Positions 42,471-51,367 of a DNA stretch of 64,000 bases are shown here, piece after piece. Source of the DNA: Candidatus Hydrothermus pacificus (lineage in GTDB: Bacteria; Hydrothermota; Hydrothermia; Hydrothermales; Hydrothermaceae); contig MTOH01000002.1 of NCBI GenBank assembly GCA_002011615.1, positions 143,526-207,525 of the forward strand. The letters run 5' to 3'. How positions within the stretch are numbered: the stretch's first letter is position 1; every line of letters begins with the position of its first letter. The notes beneath the pieces were generated by a model. It ran no database searches and was not told where the DNA came from. It saw only the letters and a list, made by a program, of their open reading frames with translations. The position numbers and the translations under genes are program-made.

Positions 42471-45212
42471 ATGAAAGGATTTAAAGATGTAAAAAGAGTT
42501 TTAAATTTATCATGGGGTAAACTTTCTTACTTTTCTCTTACAGAATTCGCAAAGATTTTTAAAACCGACATTTCAAAGCTTCCCTTTACCATGAGAATAC
42601 TGTTTGAAAATCTTTTAAGGAACTACGATGGAAAAGAGATAGATGAAGACATTCTTCAATTTTTCTCAAAATGGGATGGTAAATCACAATTTGAAAAAGA
42701 AGTTCCCTATTTCCCTTCAAGAGTGATACTCCAGGATTTCACGGGTGTTCCCGCAGTTGTTGACCTTGCTGCAATGAGAAATAAGATGAGACAGATGGGT
42801 GGAGACCCTAAGAAAGTTAATCCGCATATTCCCTGTCATCTTATAATAGACCATTCAGTTCAGATTGATTTTTTCGGGACATCCTATGCATTTGCTAAAA
42901 ATGTTCAAAAGGAATATGAGAGGAATAGCGAGAGATACATGCTTTTAAAATGGGCTCAAAACACACTGCATAATTTTAAGGTTGTTCCACCGGGTAATGG
43001 TATAATACATCAGGTAAATCTGGAATACATAGCAGAAGTTATATGGCATAAGGAAGTCAATGGAGAAATCATTTCATTCCCTGATACACTGATAGGAACA
43101 GATTCTCATACAACAATGATAAATGGTATCGGAGTTCTTGGATGGGGAGTTGGAGGCATTGAGGCAGAAGCGGTTATGCTCGGTGAACCCATATATTTAA
43201 AAATACCCGAAGTCATAGGAGTTAGATTAAGAGGCAGTTTAAAAGAGGGGGTCACGACCACTGATGCGGTTCTCTTTGTTACACAGAGATTAAGGGAGAA
43301 AGGAGTTGTTGGTAAATTCGTGGAATATTTTGGAGAAGGAGTCCATAGTCTTTCTGCTTTTGACAGGGCAACGATTGCAAATATGGCGCCCGAATACGGT
43401 TCAACCTGCGGTTTTTTCCCGGTTGATGAAAAGACAATTGAATATCTTAAATTCACAGGCAGGAAAAGGGAGATATTAGAACTTGTTCAAAAATATACAG
43501 ATGAAAATATGCTTTTCCAGAAATATTCATCAGAGGCTCTTTATTCTGATGTGATTGATATAGACCTTTCTGAAATTGAACCATCCGTAGCAGGACCAAA
43601 AAGACCTCAAGACAGAATTTCGCTTTCCAGCCTTAAATACAAAGTAAAGGAAATTGCCAAGGATAATATGGGTAAGGAGATTTCTTACAATAAAACTTCA
43701 ATTGAACACTGGGAAACAGAAGGTGGTGCACACCCTGAATCAAAGGAGACAGAGGATTTTATTGAGATAAAAAGGGATGATATTCACTGGGAATTGAGGA
43801 ATGGTTCTGTTGTGATTGCTGCGATAACCAGTTGTACAAATACATCTAATCCCTATCTTCTGTTTTGTGCAGGTTTGCTTGCTAAAAAAGCAGTTGAAAA
43901 GGGTTTGAGAACAAAGCCCTATCTAAAAACAAGTTTTGCACCCGGTTCCAAAGTCGTAAGAGATTATATGGAAAAATCAGGTCTTATGCCCTATCTTGAG
44001 GCTCTCGGATTTCATATAGTTGGTTTTGGATGCACCACATGTATAGGAAATTCAGGTCCTTTGCCTCCTCAGGTTGAAAGGGCGATAAAAGAAAAGGACC
44101 TTGTTGTTGCATCGGTTCTTTCAGGAAACAGAAATTTTGAAGCAAGGGTTCATCCCCTTGTAAAGATGAACTTTTTGATGTCACCTCCACTCGTTGTTGC
44201 CTTTGCACTTGCCGGTAACATATGTTTTGACCCCTATAAAGAACCCATTGCTCATGACCCCAATGGAAATCCTGTTTATCTTAAAGATATATGGCCTTCT
44301 GAACAAGAAGTGAATCAGATTATGAGCAAATTTTTATCAGGTGAAGATTTTATTTCTTCTTATTCAAAAATCTTTGAAGGAGATGAGAACTGGATAAAAC
44401 TTGAATCTCCTCATGGAGAAATATGCCATTTTGACCCCTCTTCAACCTATATAAAAGAACCTCCCTTTTTTGAGGATTTCAGCACAGACCCTGTGCCGAT
44501 CAGTAATATAAAAAACGCAGGGTGTATAGCGATACTGGGTGATTCAATAACAACCGACCATATATCACCCGCAGGTAAAATACCTGAAGATTCACCTGCA
44601 GGAAAATATCTGATTTCTCACGGAGTTAAACCCGATGAATTTAATACATTTGGTTCAAGAAGGGGTAATCACGAAGTTATGATAAGAGGGACTTTCGGAA
44701 ATGTCAGACTTAGAAACAGGCTTGTTCCTGATAAAGAAGGTGGATTCACTTTAAAATTTCCTGAAAAGAAGTTAACCACTATATACGATGCTGCAATGGA
44801 ATATAAAAAAGAAAATGTCCCATTGATTGTTATTGCCGGCAGGGAGTATGGGAGCGGTTCTTCAAGAGACTGGGCAGCAAAGGGAACAAAACTACTTGGA
44901 ATAAAAGCAGTTATTGCTGAAAGTTTTGAGAGAATTCACAGGTCAAACCTCGTTCAGATGGGTGTTTTACCCCTCCAGTTTAAAGAAGGTGAAAACCTGG
45001 AAAAACTTGAAATCAAAGGCGATGAGATTTTCCACATTGAGGGGCTGGAGAAAGACTTAAAACCCCTTAAAAAGTTAAAAGTAAAGGCAGTTAAAGATGG
45101 AAGCGAAAAAGTTTTTGAGGTTATTTTAAGACTTGATACCTTTATGGAGATAGAATATGTGAAATTTGGTGGAATACTTCCCTATGTTCTTGCAAAATTT
45201 CTTAAAAGTTAA
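42471..45212 (+). CDS. acnA: Aconitate hydratase AcnA
   Basis: A 913-residue aconitase of the AcnA/IRP1 type, converting citrate to isocitrate in the TCA cycle. FPSRVILQDFTGVPAVVDLA and GTDSHTTMINGIGVLGWGVG are N-terminal signatures. The [4Fe-4S] ligands are in AAITSCTNTSNPYLL and GFGCTTCIGNSGPL. The swivelling C-terminal domain has GDSITTDHISPAG, FGSRRGNHEVM and REYGSGSSRDWAAKG with the substrate-binding Ser/Arg. Full length. It stands alone between two decayed accessory stretches, which suggests that the neighbours, not this gene, are the variable part. Confidence 0.98.
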   Translation: MKGFKDVKRVLNLSWGKLSYFSLTEFAKIFKTDISKLPFTMRILFENLLRNYDGKEIDEDILQFFSKWDGKSQFEKEVPYFPSRVILQDFTGVPAVVDLAAMRNKMRQMGGDPKKVNPHIPCHLIIDHSVQIDFFGTSYAFAKNVQKEYERNSERYMLLKWAQNTLHNFKVVPPGNGIIHQVNLEYIAEVIWHKEVNGEIISFPDTLIGTDSHTTMINGIGVLGWGVGGIEAEAVMLGEPIYLKIPEVIGVRLRGSLKEGVTTTDAVLFVTQRLREKGVVGKFVEYFGEGVHSLSAFDRATIANMAPEYGSTCGFFPVDEKTIEYLKFTGRKREILELVQKYTDENMLFQKYSSEALYSDVIDIDLSEIEPSVAGPKRPQDRISLSSLKYKVKEIAKDNMGKEISYNKTSIEHWETEGGAHPESKETEDFIEIKRDDIHWELRNGSVVIAAITSCTNTSNPYLLFCAGLLAKKAVEKGLRTKPYLKTSFAPGSKVVRDYMEKSGLMPYLEALGFHIVGFGCTTCIGNSGPLPPQVERAIKEKDLVVASVLSGNRNFEARVHPLVKMNFLMSPPLVVAFALAGNICFDPYKEPIAHDPNGNPVYLKDIWPSEQEVNQIMSKFLSGEDFISSYSKIFEGDENWIKLESPHGEICHFDPSSTYIKEPPFFEDFSTDPVPISNIKNAGCIAILGDSITTDHISPAGKIPEDSPAGKYLISHGVKPDEFNTFGSRRGNHEVMIRGTFGNVRLRNRLVPDKEGGFTLKFPEKKLTTIYDAAMEYKKENVPLIVIAGREYGSGSSRDWAAKGTKLLGIKAVIAESFERIHRSNLVQMGVLPLQFKEGENLEKLEIKGDEIFHIEGLEKDLKPLKKLKVKAVKDGSEKVFEVILRLDTFMEIEYVKFGGILPYVLAKFLKS

Positions 45213-45389
45213 GTAACAGATACTCGTTAACAGATAAAAAATTCAGGTGACAGAGTGGATGGATGAAACGGGGTCAGGGAATTCGTATTAAGGGAGAAAA
45301 CCTGCTCTTTTCATCTGTCTTGCATATTTATAAACGCGACAAACGCGATTAGCCATATATCGTACCGACCATATAAAGCATCAGAATAT

Positions 45390-45419
45390 TTGTAAATTAA
45401 AATATAATGGGCTTATAAT
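45390..45419 (+). promoter_or_regulatory. Probable promoter (TTGTAA-18-TATAAT)
   Basis: TTGTAA (45390-45395) and TATAAT (45414-45419) are 18 bases apart. A leader with TAGGAGG precedes the ATG at 45446. The rest of 45213-45389 shows nothing I can name. Confidence 0.55.
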
Positions 45420-45445
45420 ATTTTCTTATAATAGGAGGTTTTATT

Positions 45446-45703
45446 ATGGAAGAAAAAGAAGTCGGAAGAGTGCTTGATTATTATGCTAAAATAGGGGTTG
45501 TTGCAATTGAAGTGACAGAGGGAGAAATAAAGGCTGGAGATACCCTCCATTTTAAAGGTCATACAACAGACTTCACACAGGTTGTTGAATCAATGCAGAT
45601 AGAACACGAGCCCGTTGAGGTGGCAAGAAAAGGAGATAAGGTCGGGATAAAGGTTAAAGAAAGGGTCCGGCCTCATGACAGAGTTTTTAAGGTGATTGGA
45701 TAA
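45446..45703 (+). CDS. EF-Tu domain II-like small protein
   Basis: An 85-residue single-domain protein. VGRVLDYYAKIGVVAIEVTE, IKAGDTLHFKGHTTDFTQVV, VEVARKGDKVGIKVKERVRP and HDRVFKV reproduce the beta-barrel of translation-factor domain II, without the GTPase. Such 'translation elongation factor-like' proteins are scattered in bacteria and archaea and have no fixed function. The related YhbU/U32-peptidase context is not seen here. AGGAGG lies seven bases before the ATG; it is monocistronic. Confidence 0.85.
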   Translation: MEEKEVGRVLDYYAKIGVVAIEVTEGEIKAGDTLHFKGHTTDFTQVVESMQIEHEPVEVARKGDKVGIKVKERVRPHDRVFKVIG

Positions 45704-45789
45704 AAGGGTTTTGCAGGATAGGGAGATAAAATAAAGAGTGCGAAAGTAGAAATGCTTTGGTTATTGACTATAAAAAGATAATGGCTTTA

Positions 45790-46086
45790 AAAATACGATA
45801 AAGGATAAGACACTGGTAAAAACCAGAAACCTTAAAATCCTCAAAGAACTTTTCTAGGATTATAAATGGTCTTCGGTTTTAAAAAATATTGATTCGCCTT
45901 TTGTTATTGCAAGAATTCTTGAAATTGGAAACAAAGAGCAGGTTAAAGAGCTTGAAAAGGCGATTGGTTCTAAAAAAATTAAAGATTTCCTTAAAAAATA
46001 TAAAAAACTTCTATCAAAACAATCATTGAACTTCTGGAGATTACGATATGGAATTCAAAGTGAAGAAACTTCTAAAAGAACATAAA
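45790..46086 (+). pseudogene. DUF6922-like gene broken by TAG, partner of the AbiEii-like gene
   Basis: One frame reads LVKTRNLKILKELF-TAG-DYKWSSVLKNIDSPFVIARIL, then KKYKKLLSKQSLNFWRLRYG, ending at TAA about 46086. LKELFWDY...FII.RIL...LS.....NFW is the pattern I recall for DUF6922 proteins, which precede AbiEii-like nucleotidyltransferases. The TAG replaces the conserved Trp (TGG to TAG). No start codon remains upstream. Its end overlaps the next gene by about 40 bases, as expected for an intact ancestral pair. Confidence 0.55.
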
Positions 46087-46656
46087 GAAGTGGTAGATAA
46101 ACTTTCTCCTATTTTAGAGAAGGAAAGTTTCTATCTTGCTGGTGAAACTGCTTTATACTACTATTTAAAACATAGATATTCTATAGACCTTGATTTTTTT
46201 ACTCAAAAAGAGGTTGATTTTAGACAATTTTATCAAAATTTTTCTCCTTCTGAAATAAGAAGTATTTCAAAAGATACAATTCATGCTAAGGTAAAAGAAG
46301 TAAATGTTTCCTTTTTCTTTTTCCCCTATCCTCTTTTGAAACCCTTTTCACATCTTGATTTATTAAAAGTTGCAAGTTTAGAGGATATACTCTGTATGAA
46401 AATAAATGCTATTATCTTGAGAGGAAGTAGAAAGGACTTTGTGGATGTTTATTTTATTATGAAAAAATTAAAAATTAAAAGCGAAGACACTATTAAACTT
46501 TTTACAAGGAAATTTGAAAAGTATGATGAAATAATTATAAGGAAGTCAATTACCTTTTTTGAAGATGCAGAAAAAGAACCTGAATTCCCGATTTTGAAAA
46601 AAGTAAGCTGGAGTTCAATAAAAGACTTTTTCATAAGAGAATTTGCTAAAATATAA
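46048..46656 (+). CDS. AbiEii/AbiGii-like nucleotidyltransferase
   Basis: A 202-residue protein of the AbiEii toxin family. FYLAGETALYYYLKHRYSID followed by LDFF gives the Gly...DxD nucleotidyltransferase motif. The usual GGTAL is AGETAL, but Asp-x-Asp is kept. LEDILCMKINAIILRGSRKD and FVDVYFIMK are the helices that follow in the family. Type IV abortive-infection toxins of this kind transfer nucleotides to tRNA. Its upstream partner is broken by TAG, so the pair may no longer act as a toxin-antitoxin system; family members outside TA pairs also exist. Confidence 0.75.
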   Translation: MEFKVKKLLKEHKEVVDKLSPILEKESFYLAGETALYYYLKHRYSIDLDFFTQKEVDFRQFYQNFSPSEIRSISKDTIHAKVKEVNVSFFFFPYPLLKPFSHLDLLKVASLEDILCMKINAIILRGSRKDFVDVYFIMKKLKIKSEDTIKLFTRKFEKYDEIIIRKSITFFEDAEKEPEFPILKKVSWSSIKDFFIREFAKI

Positions 46657-47058
46657 TTAAAAACAGAAAAATATTGCAGGCTAAGGGGATGCTACCATCC
46701 TGGACAATATATAAGTGAGGGAAGAATTAAGTTAAAACTCAAAGGTTAAAAGTAAAAAGATTTTGTTCGCCTTGATGAAAAAATTGACGGATAATCTCCT
46801 CCCCTTGACAGGGAAAACTACCCAATACTTTTCTCCCCCTTTACAGTAAAAATTACCAGATTAATCAGCAAACCTTCCTCTCCCTTGATGAGAAAAATCA
46901 CCCAATGTTTTCCTCCCCCTTGATGGGGGAGGATAAAGGAGGGGGTGATGTTATGGGATCGCACAAATATTTGAAATTTGTGTCTTATATACCTTATATT
47001 ATTGTAGGAAATGTGGATAATTATAAATAAAAAATTTAAATTTAAAAAAGGAGGGATT
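46657..47058. other. Intergenic repeats and promoter before the secreted-protein gene
   Basis: Runs of CTCCCCTTGA.. units, separated by AAAAATCACCCAATGTTTTC-type spacers, occupy about 46798-46950. They end in a hairpin CCTCCCCCTTGATGGGGGAGG. A promoter follows: TTGAAA 46971-46976, 18 bases, TATATT 46995-47000. AAAGGAGGG precedes the ATG. Confidence 0.6.
46798..46950 (+). repeat. G/C-rich intergenic repeat cluster, left copy
   Basis: About four imperfect units of TCTCCCCCTT.ATG..AAAAAT.ACCCA.T. The last has the palindrome CCTCCCCCTTGATGGGGGAGG. The reverse complement of this cluster occurs at 49650-49745. Confidence 0.7.
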
Positions 47059-49506
47059 ATGAAAAAACTATTATATCTATTCATAATACTCCTTTTACCG
47101 AATTCCGGTTTTGCCCAGTTACCTAAATTCAAGATAAAAATTCCCAAGAAAATTCCCGGTATAGAGGAAATTTTAAAAAAAGAACCTCCTATCACAACCA
47201 GTATAAAGGATGCGCTTACCGAAGTGCCTTTTTTAGATGATTATAAGCCTGTAATTTACGGTTCTTTGTTTCAATTGCCCCGCTTAGAAAATGGCGAATT
47301 TTTCCTGGTGCCCGGTGTATATAAAGGAACATTGAAAACTTATTGTATGCATGCAGGAACCTATGCTCCAACTAAAGGAGACGGTTATCTATACGCACCC
47401 ATAAAAGGACCACAGGCAAAATATGTGAAGAAGATATTAAAAAATACATATAAACATCCCGAGATACCACAGGAGAGAGTTCAGGAACTCATCTGGGCTA
47501 TTATAGCCCGTGCCAAATTTGAGGATTTATCACAAGAACTTAAAAATGCCGCAAGGGTTCTTCTTGATCCAGGAGATATTGTTGCTCTAAATCGTAGTGC
47601 AATTGATTTTGTCCCTGAAAATTTGAAAGAAAAAGTCCTTGAAGGTGTGTCTGAGGAAATGAGAAGTATTTTTGAAGTAGAAAATAAACTTCGCGAAATG
47701 TTGACCCGAACCCATAGTTCTTATGAAGAGTTAGAAAGGATTGCGGTATTAAGGGGAAAACCTCCTCAAAAAGGAGAAAGCAGGGAAATTCCAGGAGGAC
47801 GCTGGTCTTTTCATCCTGAAGGATTTTTTATAAGATTTTTTCCTGAAGATTACGATCGAACCTATGTAGAAGTTTATGTCCCGGAAAAATACAGAATCAA
47901 ACTGGATAATAAAGGAAGAATTGTTTCTATTTCGGATAATATAGGAAACTCATTAAAAGTTGAATATAACGATGATATTCCTTCCCTCTCTCTTCCATGG
48001 GATTCTGAGGTAAAAGCATATGCCATAAGTTCACTTAAATTTGTAAAAATAAGTCCTTATGATTATAAAAAGAAAATAGAAACTCAGATAAAAGAAAATT
48101 CATGGACCTTTACAGGGGTTTCATCAATAAAAAATGATAAAAAATTAAATGAAATAAAAAGTGAATTCTATGATGACTTTCAAAAACTTTTAAAACAAAA
48201 CTCAAAATGGAAGTCTCTAATTGATTTTTCCATTGCTTTTCAAAGGTATAAAAAATCAGTAGAGTCCGGAAAAGAAAAAGAAATACTTTTCAAAAACCTG
48301 AAAAAAGAAAATGTCTTTTCAGAAAAAGTGTATCTAACCATGGTAAACCTTGAGTATTTAGATTTATGCATACAAGATTTAATCAACAATATTCTGCCAG
48401 AGAACCAGGACTGGCTTGCAGAACATAAATTTCTGGCAAAAAAAGCGTGGGCATCTTTATTGTGTAAATACGTTAAAGAATCCGAGTCAAAAGGGTTAAT
48501 TGATGAAAAAACTGAATTCTATTCTGAAGTTTACGAAGGGGGTGATGTTGACCCGCCATGGGACCCTTCTGGCACCTCAGCCACCCCTGGCAACACATTC
48601 AGCCAGAGATTGGGGCAATCTCCTTCGCCATACTTCAAAGAAAGACCTAAATACCGCTACCGCCCTTTACCACGCTTCAAAGAAAAGCCTCCTTTACCAC
48701 GCTCCAAAGAGGAAATTGAAAAAGCAAGAAAAAGTATAGACATAGTAAAAAAGGGTATTTTTGGAATCAGGGCAATGATATCAGGAATTGCCTTGACAAT
48801 CGCAGGAGGAATAGGTTTTTTTATACCTAGGTATATTTTTGGGAAAATACTCGAAAAAAACTTCGAGTATTGGAGTAAAGCCATTGACGCAATAGGAGGA
48901 GACCCGCCCAGAGATGATTATAAAGAATTTCCTGAATTGGTTGAAATTTCTTATGAAAAAATAACACCCGGAAAAGGTGTTTCCCCTGAAAGGGCAAAAA
49001 GTCTAAATGAATTGATGGATAAATCACTGAAAGTTCTATCTTATCTTAAAGCAGCTCAGGAAAGTTATGACAGATTTGGAGGTGCAATAAAACATAAAGA
49101 TTATTACTGGGCAAATAAACAGGCATATGCCTATGTTTACTACAAAAGACAGGCCGGCCTGGGGATGCTTGAGGTTGCTGACCAGATAGAAAAGGTGATT
49201 GAAATCCTGAAAAAAGAGGGTATAGAAGATTTATTTATTACCCGTGAAAATTTTGAAAAATATCAGGCAAGGTTACGTGTCAAAGGATTTGATGAAGAAG
49301 AGCTCAAGGCAGCAAAACTTATAGGCTTTACAGATGAAGAAATTAAAAAGCTTCGTGTTGAAAAGTTAAAAGCAAAACCAGAAGAAGTTACTGGAAGTAT
49401 TTTTGAATTTTCATCAGAGTTTGTAAAATCGCTCAGAATCATAGGAGAAACATGGGCATCACTCTCTCCAAATTGTGTTCCGGAAAGCTTCATGAAGGAG
49501 AAGTAA
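47059..49506 (+). CDS. Large secreted protein of unknown function
   Basis: An 815-residue protein. The start at 47059 follows AAAGGAGGG, and MKKLLYLFIILLLPNSGFAQ is a good signal peptide. Residues about 80-330 form a conserved-looking domain (TYCMHAGTYAPTKGDGYLYA, HPEIPQERVQELIWAIIARA) that I believe occurs in secreted proteins of other diderm bacteria, without known function. A Pro/Arg/Lys-rich stretch lies around 520-560, and one hydrophobic segment at about 575-600 (GIRAMISGIALTIAGGIGFF) may span the membrane. The C-terminus is helical. It is flanked on both sides by inverted copies of a repeat cluster. Confidence 0.6.
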   Translation: MKKLLYLFIILLLPNSGFAQLPKFKIKIPKKIPGIEEILKKEPPITTSIKDALTEVPFLDDYKPVIYGSLFQLPRLENGEFFLVPGVYKGTLKTYCMHAGTYAPTKGDGYLYAPIKGPQAKYVKKILKNTYKHPEIPQERVQELIWAIIARAKFEDLSQELKNAARVLLDPGDIVALNRSAIDFVPENLKEKVLEGVSEEMRSIFEVENKLREMLTRTHSSYEELERIAVLRGKPPQKGESREIPGGRWSFHPEGFFIRFFPEDYDRTYVEVYVPEKYRIKLDNKGRIVSISDNIGNSLKVEYNDDIPSLSLPWDSEVKAYAISSLKFVKISPYDYKKKIETQIKENSWTFTGVSSIKNDKKLNEIKSEFYDDFQKLLKQNSKWKSLIDFSIAFQRYKKSVESGKEKEILFKNLKKENVFSEKVYLTMVNLEYLDLCIQDLINNILPENQDWLAEHKFLAKKAWASLLCKYVKESESKGLIDEKTEFYSEVYEGGDVDPPWDPSGTSATPGNTFSQRLGQSPSPYFKERPKYRYRPLPRFKEKPPLPRSKEEIEKARKSIDIVKKGIFGIRAMISGIALTIAGGIGFFIPRYIFGKILEKNFEYWSKAIDAIGGDPPRDDYKEFPELVEISYEKITPGKGVSPERAKSLNELMDKSLKVLSYLKAAQESYDRFGGAIKHKDYYWANKQAYAYVYYKRQAGLGMLEVADQIEKVIEILKKEGIEDLFITRENFEKYQARLRVKGFDEEELKAAKLIGFTDEEIKKLRVEKLKAKPEEVTGSIFEFSSEFVKSLRIIGETWASLSPNCVPESFMKEK

Positions 49507-49945
49507 ATTTTAACGCCTGATGTTTTAAGTTGAAAGGTTTAAAATATCCTTATATCAGAATCTGTCCCTTGAAAATGATGTGAGAAGTAAAAACTTAAAA
49601 GTCAAAACTCAAAAGTAAAAAGTCAAAAGTAAAAAGTAAGAAAACTTTATCCTCCCCCATCAAGGGGGAGGAGAGTTTGGTGGGTGATTTTTCTCATCAA
49701 GGGGGAGGAAAACATTGGGTGATTTCTCTCATCAAGGGGGAGGTGGTCAATCCCCCTTAATCCCCCTTCTCCAAGGGGGAGATAAAGTTTTTTTACTTTA
49801 AACTTTTTTCTTTTGACTTTTGACCTTTGACTTTTGACTTTTTGCTTACCTTTCCTATCAAGAGGAAGAAGGATGAGCCAACAAATTCTCTTCCCTTGAT
49901 GAGAGGGTATGTCCCTCATTGACACCTCGGGGGTGTCAGTATGGT
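49507..49945. other. Intergenic repeats after the secreted-protein gene
   Basis: From 49590 short AAAAGTCAAAAGTAAA-type tandem units occur, with their complement at about 49800-49845. Between them (49650-49790) lies the right copy of the G/C-rich cluster. A hairpin TGACACC-TCGGG-GGTGTCA sits at 49920-49938, just past the stop of the minus-strand gene. Confidence 0.6.
49650..49790 (-). repeat. G/C-rich intergenic repeat cluster, right (inverted) copy
   Basis: TATCCTCCCCCATCAAGGGG with GAGG, followed by units with GGAAAACATTGGGTGATTTC, is the reverse complement of the cluster at 46798-46950. The two copies frame the secreted-protein gene as an inverted pair. Confidence 0.7.
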
Positions 49946-51367
49946 TTACAATTCACCGCTTATCCATATTGTTTTATAGGAATGCACCTTTACTCTTCCT
50001 TGTTTTCCCCTTAAAGGTTTTACATTTTCTCTTCTTGTATAGATTACCTCTACTTTGCCTTTCTTTTTTGCGAATTTTACAGCCAGTTTTGCCGCATAAA
50101 AAAGGTCTTCGTCAGGGACGGGTTGATTTTTGTTTCTTTTGAGTATTACATGGGGACCAGAGTATCCCCTTATATGGAAAAAGTAATCCCATGGTTTTGC
50201 AAGGTGAAAGGTTAATTGGTTTGCCTCCTCTTTATTTCTTGATACGTATATTTTAAATCCTGAAGGTGATTTGAATTCTAAAAATTTCTTTTTTTCCTTT
50301 AATTTTTCTTTTTCCTCACCCTTTTTCCTGAGCTCTTCAATCTTTTTTATAATTTTCTGAACTTTTTGTTTTTTATTTTTGTAAATCCTGAAATACATCC
50401 GTGCGGATTTTAAGGGATTTTCTTTTATTTCAACCTCGTATTCTTTTTCTTCTTCAGGGTCTTTTAGTTTGAATTTACCTTTTTTCCCCTCAAGTTCTTT
50501 TCTGTATAGCAAACACAGTTCCCCCATCTTCCTGTATTTTTCAAAGCCCTTCTCTTTTTCAAGTTTTTTTTCAAGGTTTTCTATTTTCTTTTTGATTTTT
50601 TTGTCTTCTTTTTTTTCTTTTACCTCTTGTTTTTTTTCATAAACTTCAAATAGTTTTTCAATAGCAGAAGAGAAGTCAATCAAAATTTCATAATCTCCTC
50701 CTATTTTCCAGGGAGATATGAAAACAGGTTTTTTGTTTTCATAAACAAGATAAAAGTTTTCAGGGATTTTTTCTTTTAATTCTTTTAAAAGGTTTTTGAA
50801 TTTTTCTTTCCCAAAATATTTCAGGTATTCCGGATAATGTTTTTTAGCATAATTTTCCCATTCGGGATTTTTTGTATCAAATATGTCTATTTTCGAAGAA
50901 GGAGGGGAGTAGGCTCTGTTCTTCCATTTGTTTTTAAAATCGTAAATTGCTTTACCATTTTCGTCCGTAACTATTATGTTTTTAAATCTTCCGAGAAGTT
51001 CAATTATGAGTTTTCTTTTTAAGGGTTCAAAAAGGGGTGTAATCCCTCTGAGGTGAAATATGAATATTCTTTCACCTTTCGGGTTTTCAATTTCTTTTAT
51101 TTTAAAATCCTCTACAAGGTTTGAGAATTCTGCCTTTTTACCTGTTATTTCTTTAAAAGGAATTACACTTACCCTGTAAAGGTCTTTTGATAAATATATC
51201 TTTAAAATCTCTTTTTCAAATAAAAGATAAAAAACATCTCCTTCCTTTAAAACTTTTTTTATTTTTTTGTTTTTTAGATTTTCTAAATCTTTTTTTAAAA
51301 GCGAAGCATAGAGTTCAGAAAAAGAAGGTGACTTCACGGTTGAAGGACTCTTCTGAGTCTGCTGCAT
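49946..51367 (-). CDS. NFACT/RqcH-like ribosome-quality-control protein
   Basis: A 473-residue protein of the Rqc2/NEMF/FbpA family. The N-terminal NFACT-N-like domain is short and divergent. A Lys/Glu-rich coiled coil fills about 245-370. The C-terminal NFACT-R domain starts FKIYVSRNKEEANQLTFHLA and has DYFFHIRGYSGPHVILK, VPDEDLFYAAKLAVKFAKKK and the final KTIWISGEL. In bacteria RqcH binds stalled 50S-peptidyl-tRNA and adds Ala tails. The upstream part (about 230 residues) is shorter than in Bacillus. ATG 51367 lies inside ndk; GTG 51337 is an alternative start. Confidence 0.78.
   Translation of the reverse strand: MQQTQKSPSTVKSPSFSELYASLLKKDLENLKNKKIKKVLKEGDVFYLLFEKEILKIYLSKDLYRVSVIPFKEITGKKAEFSNLVEDFKIKEIENPKGERIFIFHLRGITPLFEPLKRKLIIELLGRFKNIIVTDENGKAIYDFKNKWKNRAYSPPSSKIDIFDTKNPEWENYAKKHYPEYLKYFGKEKFKNLLKELKEKIPENFYLVYENKKPVFISPWKIGGDYEILIDFSSAIEKLFEVYEKKQEVKEKKEDKKIKKKIENLEKKLEKEKGFEKYRKMGELCLLYRKELEGKKGKFKLKDPEEEKEYEVEIKENPLKSARMYFRIYKNKKQKVQKIIKKIEELRKKGEEKEKLKEKKKFLEFKSPSGFKIYVSRNKEEANQLTFHLAKPWDYFFHIRGYSGPHVILKRNKNQPVPDEDLFYAAKLAVKFAKKKGKVEVIYTRRENVKPLRGKQGRVKVHSYKTIWISGEL

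Noticed and set aside
41050..45300. Insertion sequence ends from the CCTGACCCC / GGGGTCAGG words at about 41067 and 45270
   Set aside because: Only a nine-base match, no transposase fragment and no terminal repeats or duplications seen.
46798..49790. CRISPR array from the repeated units around the secreted-protein gene
   Set aside because: Units vary in length, spacers are themselves repeated, and there are no cas genes.
49647..49925. Minus-strand frame through the repeat cluster
   Set aside because: Its peptide is just the translation of tandem GGGGGAG and AAAAGTC repeats.
49920..49938. Rho-independent terminator of the NFACT gene
   Set aside because: The hairpin TGACACC-TCGGG-GGTGTCA is not followed by a T-run on the minus strand; I keep it as a hairpin within the repeat area.
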